From Colocasia esculenta (taxonomy: Eukaryota > Streptophyta > Magnoliopsida > Alismatales > Araceae): a stretch of 64,000 nucleotides of DNA. Numbering within the stretch: position 1 is the stretch's first letter; every line of letters begins with the position of its first letter. The stretch lies in the NCBI GenBank assembly GCA_014218235.1, contig CM024758.1:71620206-71684205 (forward strand). Direction: 5' to 3'. A model generated the notes under the pieces. It was given only the letters and a program-made list of their open reading frames with translations. It searched no databases and was not told where the DNA came from. A program made the translations under genes and the position numbers. Shown here one piece after another: positions 53,706 to 63,800 of the stretch.

Positions 53706-55983
53706 GCCAAGTTCCTCAGGACAGAACAGTGAACTGTTCTGCCCTTCTTCTACATTAATTTCGATATGGTTTCCGTGATGAGGATATATGGTAAACCTTA
53801 TACTCTATGTATATTGTTAATTGTGGTGTGTGAATGAATGTGGGGTGTGATGGTGAATGTGGAAATGGTATCCCTTAAACTTGTGAGCATGACTTATTGA
53901 GATTCTTGAAATTTATGTTTCATGATTAGAATTAGTATGAATGCCTTGGTTTTGGTCTGATCATGAAGGTTAGTGTGTCAGTATGTGTGTTTGCAATTTT
54001 GGTAATTATCCATGCTTGTGTAATTTGCTAATAAATCCGGTTCGGTAAAATAAAAGCATGCAAGAATGGTTGTGATGATTAATCTATAGATGTATGCTTT
54101 AGGGTAATTTCGTATTCTCAAATCATGCATATATTAGTAGCCTCTGTTTAAAACAGTAAGTGGTAAATTGCAAGATGTGTTAAACCCCATGTTAATTAAA
54201 TTGTGAATGGCATGCTAATTAGGTGTTTTATTTACTGTAAATTCCATGTAGCTCAGAAAAATCTGAAAAATTGAGGGTATAATCTTGAACCCGAAAACAG
54301 CATGTGGTTAAAATTTCAGGTCATTTGGATCAGTAAATAAAAAGTTATGTATTTTTCATGTGAATGTGACAATTTATGCATATTATCGTAATGTGATTAG
54401 TTATGGTCTAAAACCAACATGATTAGTGTGTTTACTGTGTGTTAAACTCTTGAAATTCTGTAGTACCATGTTAGGAAAATAGAGATATTCATGTGAGTGA
54501 GAAAGTGAATGTGATGAAAAGTGTAAAATGTAAAACCATGTGTAAAACGGTAAATGTGTAAATGTGTAACTGTGCCAATGTGACACTGCTTCCGTAGAGG
54601 GCAGTGGAGCTGTATCAGGGAAAAGTCCCCCTGAGAAAGTTCAGTGTTTAAGTGACCCTAAGGGCATTAGGGGGAAATCCTGGAGGTGGACAAGTACCAC
54701 TGGTTAGGGTGGAGACTTGTTCTCCCGGTCTGCGCAGTCCAAGAGTCGCCATTGGAATGCCTAGATGGCGTCTATGTGTAATGTGATGTGTATATGTCCT
54801 TCTTTGGTGGTTTGGACTATGTGTCACGGCACCTAAAATGGGTAATGTGAAATGTGTAATGTGTATGTGTCCATGTGTAAATGTGTAAATGTGTAAGTGA
54901 CAATGTGAATGTGTATGTGTAAAGTGAACCATGTGAAAGAGAGAATTTGTGTAAAGAAAATGTGAAACTCAAGATGTGAAAATGTGTTATTGAAACCTAT
55001 GTGAGACAAATCTGAAACCATGTGAATTCAGTAAATTCATGTTATTATCATCATGTTTAATGTGCAAAGATGTCTAGAATCCATGTTAGGGATAATTAGT
55101 GAACACGGGCACAAGATAGCATGATGGTTGTTAACATGATATGTTTATGCATTATTGTAGCTCTCATGCATAGGTTTTCAGCCATGAAACCATTGAAATC
55201 AGCAACCTAAAGCATGTGAAAAGGTCTATGTAGGTGTTTAAAAATATGAAAAATCCATGCTAGTTGTGTTCCCTTTCATGTATGTAAAATGTTCATGTTG
55301 ATAGCTCTCATGTTTTAGCTCTTTATTAAAGTTTCATGAGTAAATTGAATAGAGAGCATGTGATAGGTGAATTTCATTTTCTTTAGAAATCTGAAAGCAT
55401 GATTCATGTATAAAATTGTAAAACTTTCATGATAGGTTGAAACTTGAATTGACTAGCATGCTATGTGTTGCAAATTGTAAATGTGCATGTAGAAACCACT
55501 AGGACTTGTAAGTGTATATCATGAGTAGTGTTGCTTGCTGAGTCCTTGGACTCACTCCTTGCTTCGGCGTACAGGTGTAGTTGGTGACGTGGCACCTTTG
55601 GAGGAGGCAGCAGAGACGGACTCCGAGCGCGGAGATTAGCTAGCGTTGGAGTTTCTTTGAGATTGTGTATTTCATAAGTATGTAATTGAACATTGTATTA
55701 GAGTACTATGAAAAGAATGTAAAAGTGTGGACATTTGTATTTCCATTTCAGCAATTTAATTTATGTGAACTTTAGTTCCTTTTGTTAATTGCAAACTGCA
55801 TGTATGTTTAATGTGGATGATGAATGAATGAAGACTGTTGTCTTTTACTTCCGCTACTCTGTTGTATATTCGCGTGTATCTCAGCTGTTTGTATCGTTTG
55901 GGTAAATGTCCCACTGTGGACACTCGCTATACCGACGTGGGTTGGTATAACCGTACCGGTATAACGAGGGCCGTCACAGAGAT

Positions 55984-55995
55984 TGGTATCAGAGC
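55984..55995 (+). promoter_or_regulatory. Tekay-B primer binding site
   Basis: TGGTATCAGAGC is complementary to the initiator tRNA-Met 3' end, five nt after the LTR end. Confidence 0.93.
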
Positions 55996-56159
55996 GACCG
56001 GTTGAGATTGCACATGAATATACCTAAGTCATCATCCCCATTGCATGCTAAGTATGTCCACATGTGTAGAAAACACTAATAGGAATGAAAGATAGATAAG
56101 AAAATGGTTAGAGAACTTAGTAACCTAGCTCTAATGGTGGCTGAAATTTTATTACAGCC

Positions 56160-57345
56160 ATGGCTTCCCGTGGACGACGTGGAGGTGTGCCAGCTCGCGA
56201 CGACGAGCAGAGGCGTGAGGAGCGGGCGGAGCAGCAGGCCCCGGCCCACAGGGTCCTGTGCTTCCCCACCACCGCCAGTGGACTATGGAGTATTCATGCA
56301 AGGTCTGGTGCAAGCCATGCAGACGCAGGCCCACACCCAGGCAGCACTCCAGGCCCAGTTGGAGGCCCAGGTAGAATAATGAAACAACCTAGTAGTTGCT
56401 ATTTAAATTTGTGATATTGTGTTTATTGTATATTGTTATTGTTTAATGTAGCAGGCTCAGGCCCAGCTCAGGACCATGGTGGACCTTCCATCATGGAGCG
56501 ATTCAAGAGGATGACCCCACCCTCTTTTAAGGGGGAGAGTGATCCGCTAATGGCAGAAAGCTGGATGAGGGAGACGGAGAAAATCTTCCGAGCTATCAGG
56601 TGTCCTGATGAGGACAAGGTGACATTAGCCACCTACATGCTACAGGTATGTTTTAGTTTATGCTTGTATGTTGTTGTCAAGTTAGAATTTGTTAGTTAGT
56701 GCTTATGAAGGTGTATTGCAGGAGAGAGCTGATGTATGGTGGTCCTCCCTACTACGTACACGCTTCGAGGACGGAGCAGTAGACGTGGCGTGGGATGCGT
56801 TCGTGAGGCTCTTCCGAGCCAAGTTCGTCCCAGAGCATATCCAGGACAAGATGGAGCAAGAATTCCTTTCCCTGACGCAAGGATCAATGACCGTCCTGGA
56901 ATACGAGGCAAGGTTTTCTGAACTTTCTAAATATGCACCGCATATAGTAGAGGATGAGCGCAGGAAGACCAAGAAGTTTGTGATGGGTCTCAAACCATCA
57001 CTGAGGACGAGACTCGTGGCGTTCGACCACCGCACGCTAGACGAGGCCCTCAGCGCAGCCTGCAGACAGGAGGGAGAAATGGAGCAATATCTGGAGGAGA
57101 AGAAGGCTTCGCAGAAGAGGCCGGCAGCGACTTTCCAGCGGCAGGATAAGAAGAAAACGGTGTACCAGACACCGCAGAAATCAGTGGCAGTCAGCAACTC
57201 TCAGGTACCTTCTGTACGTTCCCCCGGTGCGAAGAAAGAGTGTCCCCATTGTGGGAAGACCCATGGAGGTTCCGAGTGCTGGTTAGTAGCGGGTAGATGC
57301 TAAAGTGTGGGAGCAGCGACCACAAGATCAAAGATTGCCCAAGAC
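56160..57345 (+). CDS. Tekay-B gag with two candidate introns
   Basis: It starts ATGGCTTCCCGTGGACGA (MASRGRRGG). A frameshift near 56250 leads into VDYGVFMQGLVQAMQ. Exon 2 (56452-56645) encodes IMERFKRMTPPSFKGESDPLMAESW, and exon 3 (56722 onward) ERADVWWSSLL to the capsid end (EYEARFSELSKYAPHIV, about 56905). Two Cys-His boxes follow: CPHCGKTHGGSEC (about 57240-57280) and, after an apparent one-base loss near 57300, CGSSDHKIKDC. Removing 56646-56721 restores the family-typical LQ-ERADVWW joint. Gag packages RNA and forms the particle. The frameshifts may be sequencing errors. Confidence 0.8.
56371..56451 (+). other. Candidate intron 1 in Tekay-B gag (81 bp)
   Basis: CCCAG|GTAGAATAATG at 56371 and TTTAATGTAG ending at 56451 give GT-AG borders around AT-rich sequence, while both flanks are GC-rich and Gln/Ala-coding (LEAQ, then QAQAQ). 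A later acceptor at 56454 is possible. Joining leaves a frame difference of one step near 56465 that needs an indel or another acceptor, so this intron is less certain than intron 2. Confidence 0.6.
56646..56721 (+). other. Candidate intron 2 in Tekay-B gag (76 bp)
   Basis: CTACAG|GTATGTTTTAG and GTATTGCAG|GAGAGAGC are near-consensus plant splice sites. The body is AT-rich. Unspliced, the frame hits a stop inside at about 56697-56699. Spliced, the frame passes straight from ATYMLQ to ERADVWW, as expected for a Tekay gag. Tekay-A has no interruption at the homologous site (about 8070). Confidence 0.85.
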
Positions 57346-57900
57346 TTCAGCAGGAGCTCAGCGTGGAGCGCCAGTACCAGCAGTAGCGGCAGCCGCGCCA
57401 GCTACAGGACGACCAGGAAGGCCTCGAGCCCCAGCTCGAGTGTTTGCGTTAGCTCGTGAGGACGCCGAGCAGGCGGAGCATGTCACCGAAGGTACAGTTT
57501 TACTTTTCGGTGTGCACGCTCGGGTTTTGTTTGATACGGGTGCTACTCACTCGTTCATTTCCGAGCGGTTCGCTAGGCAGTTAGCCCTAGAGTCAGGCAT
57601 AGAGTCTGAGGAGTTAGAGGTCCCTTTGTCTGTGCACACCCCTGCGGGTACGGTATCGACTAGGAAGTGCATTCCGTCGTTACTGTGTGCATTGAGGATA
57701 GATTCCTAGATGGGTGTTTCTTCTTGCTAAAGATGAAGGACTATGATTGTATCCTTGGTCTGGATTGGCTAGAGGAGCACTATGCGTTAGTGGATTGTCG
57801 TAGGAAGAAGATTGTTTTCCGCATTCCTGGTGAGGATGAGTTCTCTCATCCCTTGCCAAAGAACTTAGCGGGAAAGTTAGTTATCTCTGCCATGAAGGCG
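57346..57900 (+). CDS. Tekay-B protease (two frames)
   Basis: The active site VLFDTGATHSFISERF is at about 57522-57570. A single apparent indel near 57690-57710 moves the frame, after which FFLLKMKDYDCILGLDWLEEHYALVDC (57718-57800) provides the second conserved block (ILGLDWL). Length and order match chromovirus proteases. It cuts Gag-Pol. In context the indel may be a sequencing error. Confidence 0.85.
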
Positions 57901-59133
57901 ATGCGCATGGTGAACAAGGGTTGTGACGCATTTCTTGCCAGCGTTATGCTAGTACCCGATGCTGGTTCGTCACTGACTCTTGCAGAGATCGATGTGGTGC
58001 AGGACTTTCCAGATGTCTTTCCCGATGACTTGTCTGGATTGCCACCGGATAGGGAGATAGAGTTCACTATAGAGTTGCTTCCAGGCACCTCTCCTATCTC
58101 GAAGGCCCCATATCGGATGGCCCCTGCAGAATTAGCCGAGTTGAGGAAGCAATTGCAAGAATTGCTTGATAAGGGATTTATTCGCCCTAGTGTTTCCCCT
58201 TGGGGCGCACCTGTATTATTCGTCAAGAAGAAAGACGGGTCACTTCGGTTGTGTATTGATTATAGGAAGTTGAACCAAGTGACTGTGAAGAACAGGTATC
58301 CCTTACCTCGGATTGATGATCTGTTTGACCAGTTGCGAGAGGCATCAGTCTTTTCCAAGATTGACTTGCGATCTGGTTATCATCAGTTGAGGATTAGGAG
58401 TGAGGATGTGTCCAAGACGGCATTTAGAACCCGTTATGGACATTATGAGTTTTTGGTCCTTCCTTTCGGATTGACTAACGCCCCTGCAGCGTTCATGGAT
58501 CTCATGAACCGGGTGTTTAGTCCGTATCTAGATAGCTTTGTTGTTGTGTTTATTGATGACGTGTTGGTCTATTCTCCGGATGAGGCCACACATCGTCAGC
58601 ATTTGAGGTTAGTCTTAGAGGTTCTCCGTGAGCACAAGCTGTATGCGAAGTTCAGCAAGTGCGAGTTCTGGTTGCGCGAGGTTCATTTTCTCGGGCATGT
58701 TATCTCCGGCGCTGGTGTAGCTGTTGATCCAGCAAAAGTCCAGGCAGTTATGGATTGGGAGATTCCCAGGACCCCTTCGGAGATTCGTAGTTTCCTTGGG
58801 TTAGCTGGTTATTATCGGCGATTCATTGAGGGTTTCTCATCCATCGCCGCCCCTTTGACAAAGCTGACCAGAAAGGGTGAGAAGTTCGTATGGTCTGAGG
58901 CATGTGAGCGCAGCTTTCAGCTATTGAAGGCTAAGCTTACTTCTGCTCCGGTATTGGTATTGCCTAGTGGTCTAGAGGGCTTTGCCATTTATACGGATGC
59001 ATCTCAGATTGGTTTAGGCTGTGTGCTCATGCAGCAAGAGAGGGTAGTGGCTTATGCTTCTCGTCAGTTGAAGGAGCATGAGAGGAACTATCCGACTCAT
59101 GATTTGAGCTCGCAGCTGTGGTTCATGCACTAA
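57901..59133 (+). CDS. Tekay-B reverse transcriptase and start of RNase H
   Basis: One clean frame. The leader IEFTIELLPGTSPISKAPYRMAP precedes RT. Core blocks are SLRLCIDYRKLNQVTVKNRYP, FSKIDLRSGYHQLRI, LPFGLTNAPAAFM and the catalytic VVVFIDDVLVYS (about 58540-58575). The connection FLGLAGYYRRFIEGF and the RNase H start YTDASQIGLGCVLMQQ (about 58991) follow. The frame ends at a one-base difference near 59105. All expected catalytic residues are present. It copies the element RNA into DNA. Confidence 0.93.
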   Translation: MRMVNKGCDAFLASVMLVPDAGSSLTLAEIDVVQDFPDVFPDDLSGLPPDREIEFTIELLPGTSPISKAPYRMAPAELAELRKQLQELLDKGFIRPSVSPWGAPVLFVKKKDGSLRLCIDYRKLNQVTVKNRYPLPRIDDLFDQLREASVFSKIDLRSGYHQLRIRSEDVSKTAFRTRYGHYEFLVLPFGLTNAPAAFMDLMNRVFSPYLDSFVVVFIDDVLVYSPDEATHRQHLRLVLEVLREHKLYAKFSKCEFWLREVHFLGHVISGAGVAVDPAKVQAVMDWEIPRTPSEIRSFLGLAGYYRRFIEGFSSIAAPLTKLTRKGEKFVWSEACERSFQLLKAKLTSAPVLVLPSGLEGFAIYTDASQIGLGCVLMQQERVVAYASRQLKEHERNYPTHDLSSQLWFMH

Positions 59134-59381
59134 AGATCTGGAGGCACTATCTTTATGGTGTCAGATTTGAGGTGTTTACCGACCACAAGAGCTTGAAGTA
59201 TCTTTTCTCCCAAAAGGAATTAAACCTGAGGCAGAGAAGATGGATTGAGTTCTTGAAGGACTATGACTTCGACCTTCAGTATCATCCTGGAAAGGCGAAC
59301 GTCGTAGCGGATGCTCTTAGTAGAAGAGGTCTTCGCTCCAGCAGGATTGGAAGATGTTGGAGGATGCAGCGTGCTCTATGA
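59118..59381 (+). CDS. Tekay-B RNase H, C-terminal part
   Basis: KIWRHYLYGVRFEVFTDHKSLKYLFSQKELN is followed by the tether NVVADALSRR (about 59298). It is joined to the previous frame by an apparent one-base indel near 59105 and to the integrase frame by another near 59335. It degrades the RNA strand during reverse transcription. Confidence 0.88.
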   Translation: MVHALKIWRHYLYGVRFEVFTDHKSLKYLFSQKELNLRQRRWIEFLKDYDFDLQYHPGKANVVADALSRRGLRSSRIGRCWRMQRAL

Positions 59382-60564
59382 CCGAGTTAGAGCCATCGTT
59401 GTGTCAGGCTTTTGTAGCTCAGCTATCCCTTAGATCCTCAGTCTTGGATGAGGTGATTGAGCAGCAGAAAGCCGATCCTAGATTGTTAGAGTTAGTGGGT
59501 AAGGCGGGCATTGCTCGTGATGAGGACGGTGTGATTAGATTTCAGCACCGTGTTTGTGTCCCGATGTGGTAGATGTCCGTGAGCATGTGTTAGCGGAGGC
59601 TCATAGATCGCGATTCTCTATTCATCCGGGTAACACTAAGATGTATCAAGACCTGAAGAGATCATTTTGGTGGTCCGGCATGAAGAAGGATGTTGCGGAT
59701 TATGTGTCTAGATGTCTAGTATGTCAGCAAGTGAAAGCCGAGCGGCAGCGACCATCCGGCCTTATGCAGAGGATGGATATCCCCGTATGGAAGTGGGAAG
59801 CTGTCACTATGGACTTCGTTTCGGGTTTGCCTCGATCTAGAAGGGGCAATGACTCGATTTGGGTAGTTGTAGATAGATTCTCGAAGACTGCTCATTTCTT
59901 GCCTATGAAGAAGAAGCAGTCAGTAGAGAGTTTAGCTAGATTGTATGTTAGCGGTATCATTAGATTGCATGGTGTGCCGAAGTCGATCATTTCGGATCGA
60001 GATCCGAGATTTACTTCGAGATTGTGGAAGGGTCTTCAGGATGCGTTAGGTTCGGAGCTTAAGCTCAGTTCGGCGTTTCATCCCCAGACCGATGGACAGT
60101 CCGAGAGGACTATCCAGACGCTCGAGGATATGTTGAGAGCGTGTGTTCTGGATTGGAAGGATGATTGGGAGCGTCATTTACCTCTTGTGGAGTTCGCATA
60201 CAACAACAGCTTTCATGCTAGTATTGGTATGGCTCCATTCGAGGCGTTGTATGGTAGGCCCTGCAGATCTCCTTTATGTTGGGAGGAGACTGGTGATAGG
60301 CAGTTGATCGGACCGGAGTTAGTTCAGGAAACTTCGGATAAGATTCAGCTTATCAGGAAAAGGCTTGTTGCGGCACAGGATAGGCAGAAGAGTTATGCCG
60401 ACAACAGAAGAAAGGATTTGGAGTTCGAGGTTGGCGATCATGTCTTCTTGAAGATATCGCCTACTCGAGGTGTTGTCAGATTTGGCAGGCATAGCAAGCT
60501 AAGCCCTAGTTCATTGGCCCATATGAGATTCTCAGACGTTTGGGCAGCGTGGCGTACGAGCTAG
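59354..60564 (+). CDS. Tekay-B integrase
   Basis: The zinc-binding part is split by an apparent lost C at 59561-59564; HRSRFSIHPGNTKMYQDLKRSFWW and CLVCQQVKAERQR follow. The catalytic triad is complete: Asp in TMDFVSGLP (about 59812), Asp in SDRDPRF (about 59995), Glu in DGQSERTIQ (about 60100). The GRHSKLSP segment precedes a one-base slip at about 60512. It inserts the cDNA with a 5-bp footprint. Confidence 0.92.
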
Positions 60565-60848
60565 CATTACCCCCAGCTTTGGCTAGCGTTCACCCGGTAT
60601 TCCACGTATCTATGCTCAGGAAGTATGTCCGAGATCCGTCTCATGTGATTAGTCATGAGCCCGTGGAGATCCAGCCAGATCTTTCGTATGTCGAGCAACC
60701 CGTAGCCATTCTTGACCGGAAGGTTCAGCATCTCCGGAACAAGAGTATTGCGTCGGTGAAAGTTCTATGGCGGAACTTCTCACGCGAGGAGGCTACGTGG
60801 GAGCTTGAGGATGCGATGAAGAAGAAGTATCCCCTTTTGTTTGAGTAG
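60505..60848 (+). CDS. Tekay-B integrase C-terminus and chromodomain
   Basis: VAYELALPPALASVHPVFHVSMLRKYV is followed by the CR-type chromodomain QPVAILDRKVQHLRNKSIASVKVLWRN to ATWELEDAMKKKYPLLFE, with stop TAG at 60846. CR chromodomains lack some aromatic cage residues and have been linked to targeting of heterochromatin. The same fold is frameshifted in Tekay-A (second copy) and degraded in Tekay-C. Confidence 0.9.
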
Positions 60849-60877
60849 TGTCGTTCTAACTTCGAGGACGAAGTTTC

Positions 60878-60893
60878 TTTAAGGGGGGGAGGG
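60878..60893 (+). promoter_or_regulatory. Tekay-B polypurine tract
   Basis: TTTAAGGGGGGGAGGG ends directly at the 3' LTR start. It primes plus-strand DNA. Confidence 0.9.
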
Positions 60894-63800
60894 TGTAAGG
60901 CCCTCTAATTTCCGTCGCATTATTGTATTTATGTGTGTATGTTTGTACTTGTGTATGTATGTACATATTTACGTACGCATTAATTAGTATAATTACGTGT
61001 GCATGTGTTTATATTAAACATAAATAATGTATGTATTGCATGATGATAGTATGGATACGATACCATATGTATATTGCATGTATATATGCATGGTATGCAT
61101 GGTTTTCTGCATAATTAGAGTTCTGGCCGAAGGCCATCTTGGCGTCAACCCCAGGCCGTTTAGGTGGTGTCAGCGTCCAGACATGGACGCCAACACTCAT
61201 CTGGCGTCCAGCGATATGGACGCCAATTTCTCTGACCTGCATGCGCAGCAGAGCTGCAAGCTTCTGAAACAAGGTATGGCCACCCATTGGGGGATGTCCC
61301 CCAACGGCTCTGAGGGTGTCCTATCACCCTAGTGAGTGGGAGAGAGACTCTCCTTAAGTCTAAACCCGAAATGGCCTCTCCCACTCTTCCCTTCACCCTT
61401 GCAAGAGGAGAAAAGAGAGAAAAACCCTAGAGAGAAAACTGTGAGAAAACCCCACCTTGGCACCCAAAAATCCGACCCCTTGGAGGTTGATCCGGCCATC
61501 TTCCCCGACAAGAAGGAAGCTGGAGCAAAGGAGAAGGCTTCCCCATCGTCCCCTTGCTGTGGAGCTCATCCAAGAACCCGAGGAAGGTGATCTTGGAGGC
61601 TTTCTGCAACTTTCTTGGGACTGCCCAAGGAGGTCTTCACCGAGCCCTAGATCCCTTGGAGAAATTTTGAAAGGCAAGTGACCTACCCATGATGTCCCCT
61701 TATGAGTCTAGGTCGGTTTTATGATTTTTAAGCATTTTTCCTCGAGTCCTAGACCCTCCCATTCACCCAAGTTTCAGAGCTCGGGTCTGTGTTTCTGCAC
61801 AGACCTGATTGACGGCAAGGTCCCTGGACGCCCAGATCATGCTTGGCGTCCATCGACCATGCCGCTGACCCTGAGTCAGCGGCCAGAGACCGCCGCCAAG
61901 TTCCTCAGGACAGAACAGTGAACTGTTCTGCCCTTCTTCTACTTAATTTCGATATGGTTTCCGTGATGAGGATATATGGTAAACCTTATACTCTATGTAT
62001 ATTGTTAATTGTGTGTGTGAATGAATGTGGGGTGTGATGGTGAATGTGGAAATGGTATCCCTTAAACTTGTGAGCATGACTTATTGAGATTCTTGAAAAT
62101 TTGTGTTTCATGATTTGAATTAGTATGAATGCCTTGGTTTTGGTCTGATCATGAAGGTTAGTGTGTCAGTATGTGTGTTTGCAATTTTGGTAAATTATCC
62201 ATGCTTGTGTAATTTGCTAATAAATCCGGTTCGGTAAATAAAAGCATGCAAGAATGGTGTGATGATTAATCTATAGATGTATGCTTTAGGGTAATTTCGT
62301 ATTCTCAATCATGTATATATATAGTAGCCTCTGTTTAAAACAGTAAGTGGTAAATTGCAAGATGTGTTAAACCCCATGTTAAGTTAAATTGTGAATGGCA
62401 TGCTAATTAGGTGTTTTATTTACTGTAAATTTCATGTAGCTCAGAAAAATCTGAAAATTGAGGGTATAATCTTGAACCCGAAAACAGCATGTGGTTAAAA
62501 TTTCAGGTCATTTGGATCAGTAAATAAAAAGTTATGTATTTTTCATGTGAATGTGATAATTTATGCATATTATCGTAATGTGATTAGTTATGGTCTAAAA
62601 CCAACATGATTAGGTGTTTACTGTGTGTTAAACTCTGAAATTCTGTAGTACCATGTTAGGAAAAACAGAGATATTCATGTGTGAGTGAGAAAGTGAATGT
62701 GATGAAAAGTGTAAAATGTAAAACCATGTGTAAAACGGTAAATGTGTAAATGTGTAACTGTGCCAATGTGACACTGCTTCCGTAGAGGGCAGTGGAGCTG
62801 TATCAGGGAAAAGTCCCCCTGAGAAAGTTCAGTGTGTTAAGTGACCCTAAGGGCATTAGGGGGAAATCCTGGAGGTGGACAAGTACCACTGGTTAGGGTG
62901 GAGACTTGTTCTCCCGGTCTGCGCAGTCCAAGAGTCGCCATTGGAATGCCTAGATGGCGTCTATGTGTAATGTGATGTGTATATGTCCTTCTTTGGTGGT
63001 TTGGACTATGTGTCACGGCACCTAAAATGTGTAATGTGAAATGTGTAATGTGTATGTGTCCATGTGTAATGTGTAAATGTGTAAGTGACAATGTGAATGT
63101 GTATGTGTAAAGTGAACCATGTGAAAGAGGGAATTTGTGTAAAGAAATGTGAAACTCAAGATGTGAAAAATGTGTTATTGAAACCTATGTGAGACAAATC
63201 TGAAACCATGTGAATTCAGTAAATTCATGTTATTATCATCATGTTTAAATGTGCAAAGATGTCTAGAATCCATGTTAGGGATAATTAGTGAACACGGGCA
63301 CAAGATAGCATGAATGGTTGTTAACATGATATGTTTATGCATTATTGTAGCTCTCATGCATAGGTTTCAGCCATGAAACCATATGAAATCAGCAACCTAA
63401 AGCATGTGAAAAGGTCTATGTAGGTGTTTAAAAATATGAAAATCCATGCTAGTTGTGTTCCCTTTCATGTATGTAAATGTTCATGTTGATAGCTCTCATG
63501 TTTTAGCTCTTTATTAAATTTTCATGAGTAAATTGAATCGAGATCATGTGATAGGTGAATTTCATTTTCTTTAGAAATCTGAAAGCATGATCATGTATAA
63601 AATTGTAAAACTTTCATGATAGGTTGAACTTGAATTGACTAGCATGCTATGTGTTGCAAATTGTAAATGTGCATATAGAAACCACTAGGACTTGTAAGTG
63701 TATATCATGAGTAGTGTTGCTTGCTGAGTCCTTGGACTCACTCCTTGCTTCGGCGTACAGGTGTAGTTGGTGACGTGGCACCTTTGGAGGAGGCAGCAGA

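Larger units (their letters stand above)
52702..55978 (+). repeat. Tekay-B 5' LTR (3277 bp)
   Basis: It runs from TGTAAG to CCGTCACA, six nt before the PBS begins. It contains inverted-repeat clusters at 52945-53035 and 53615-53705, a region shared in outline with Tekay-C and Tekay-D (the CACTGCT block at 54585-54700), the CTTCGGCGTACAGG block near 55565, and a terminal GTATAACGAGGGCCG. Short ORFs on either strand are not genes. Confidence 0.92.

Noticed and set aside
56703..57197. A 164-residue Ser-rich minus-strand ORF.
   Set aside because: Antisense to gag of Tekay-B; gag has recognisable family motifs on the plus strand.
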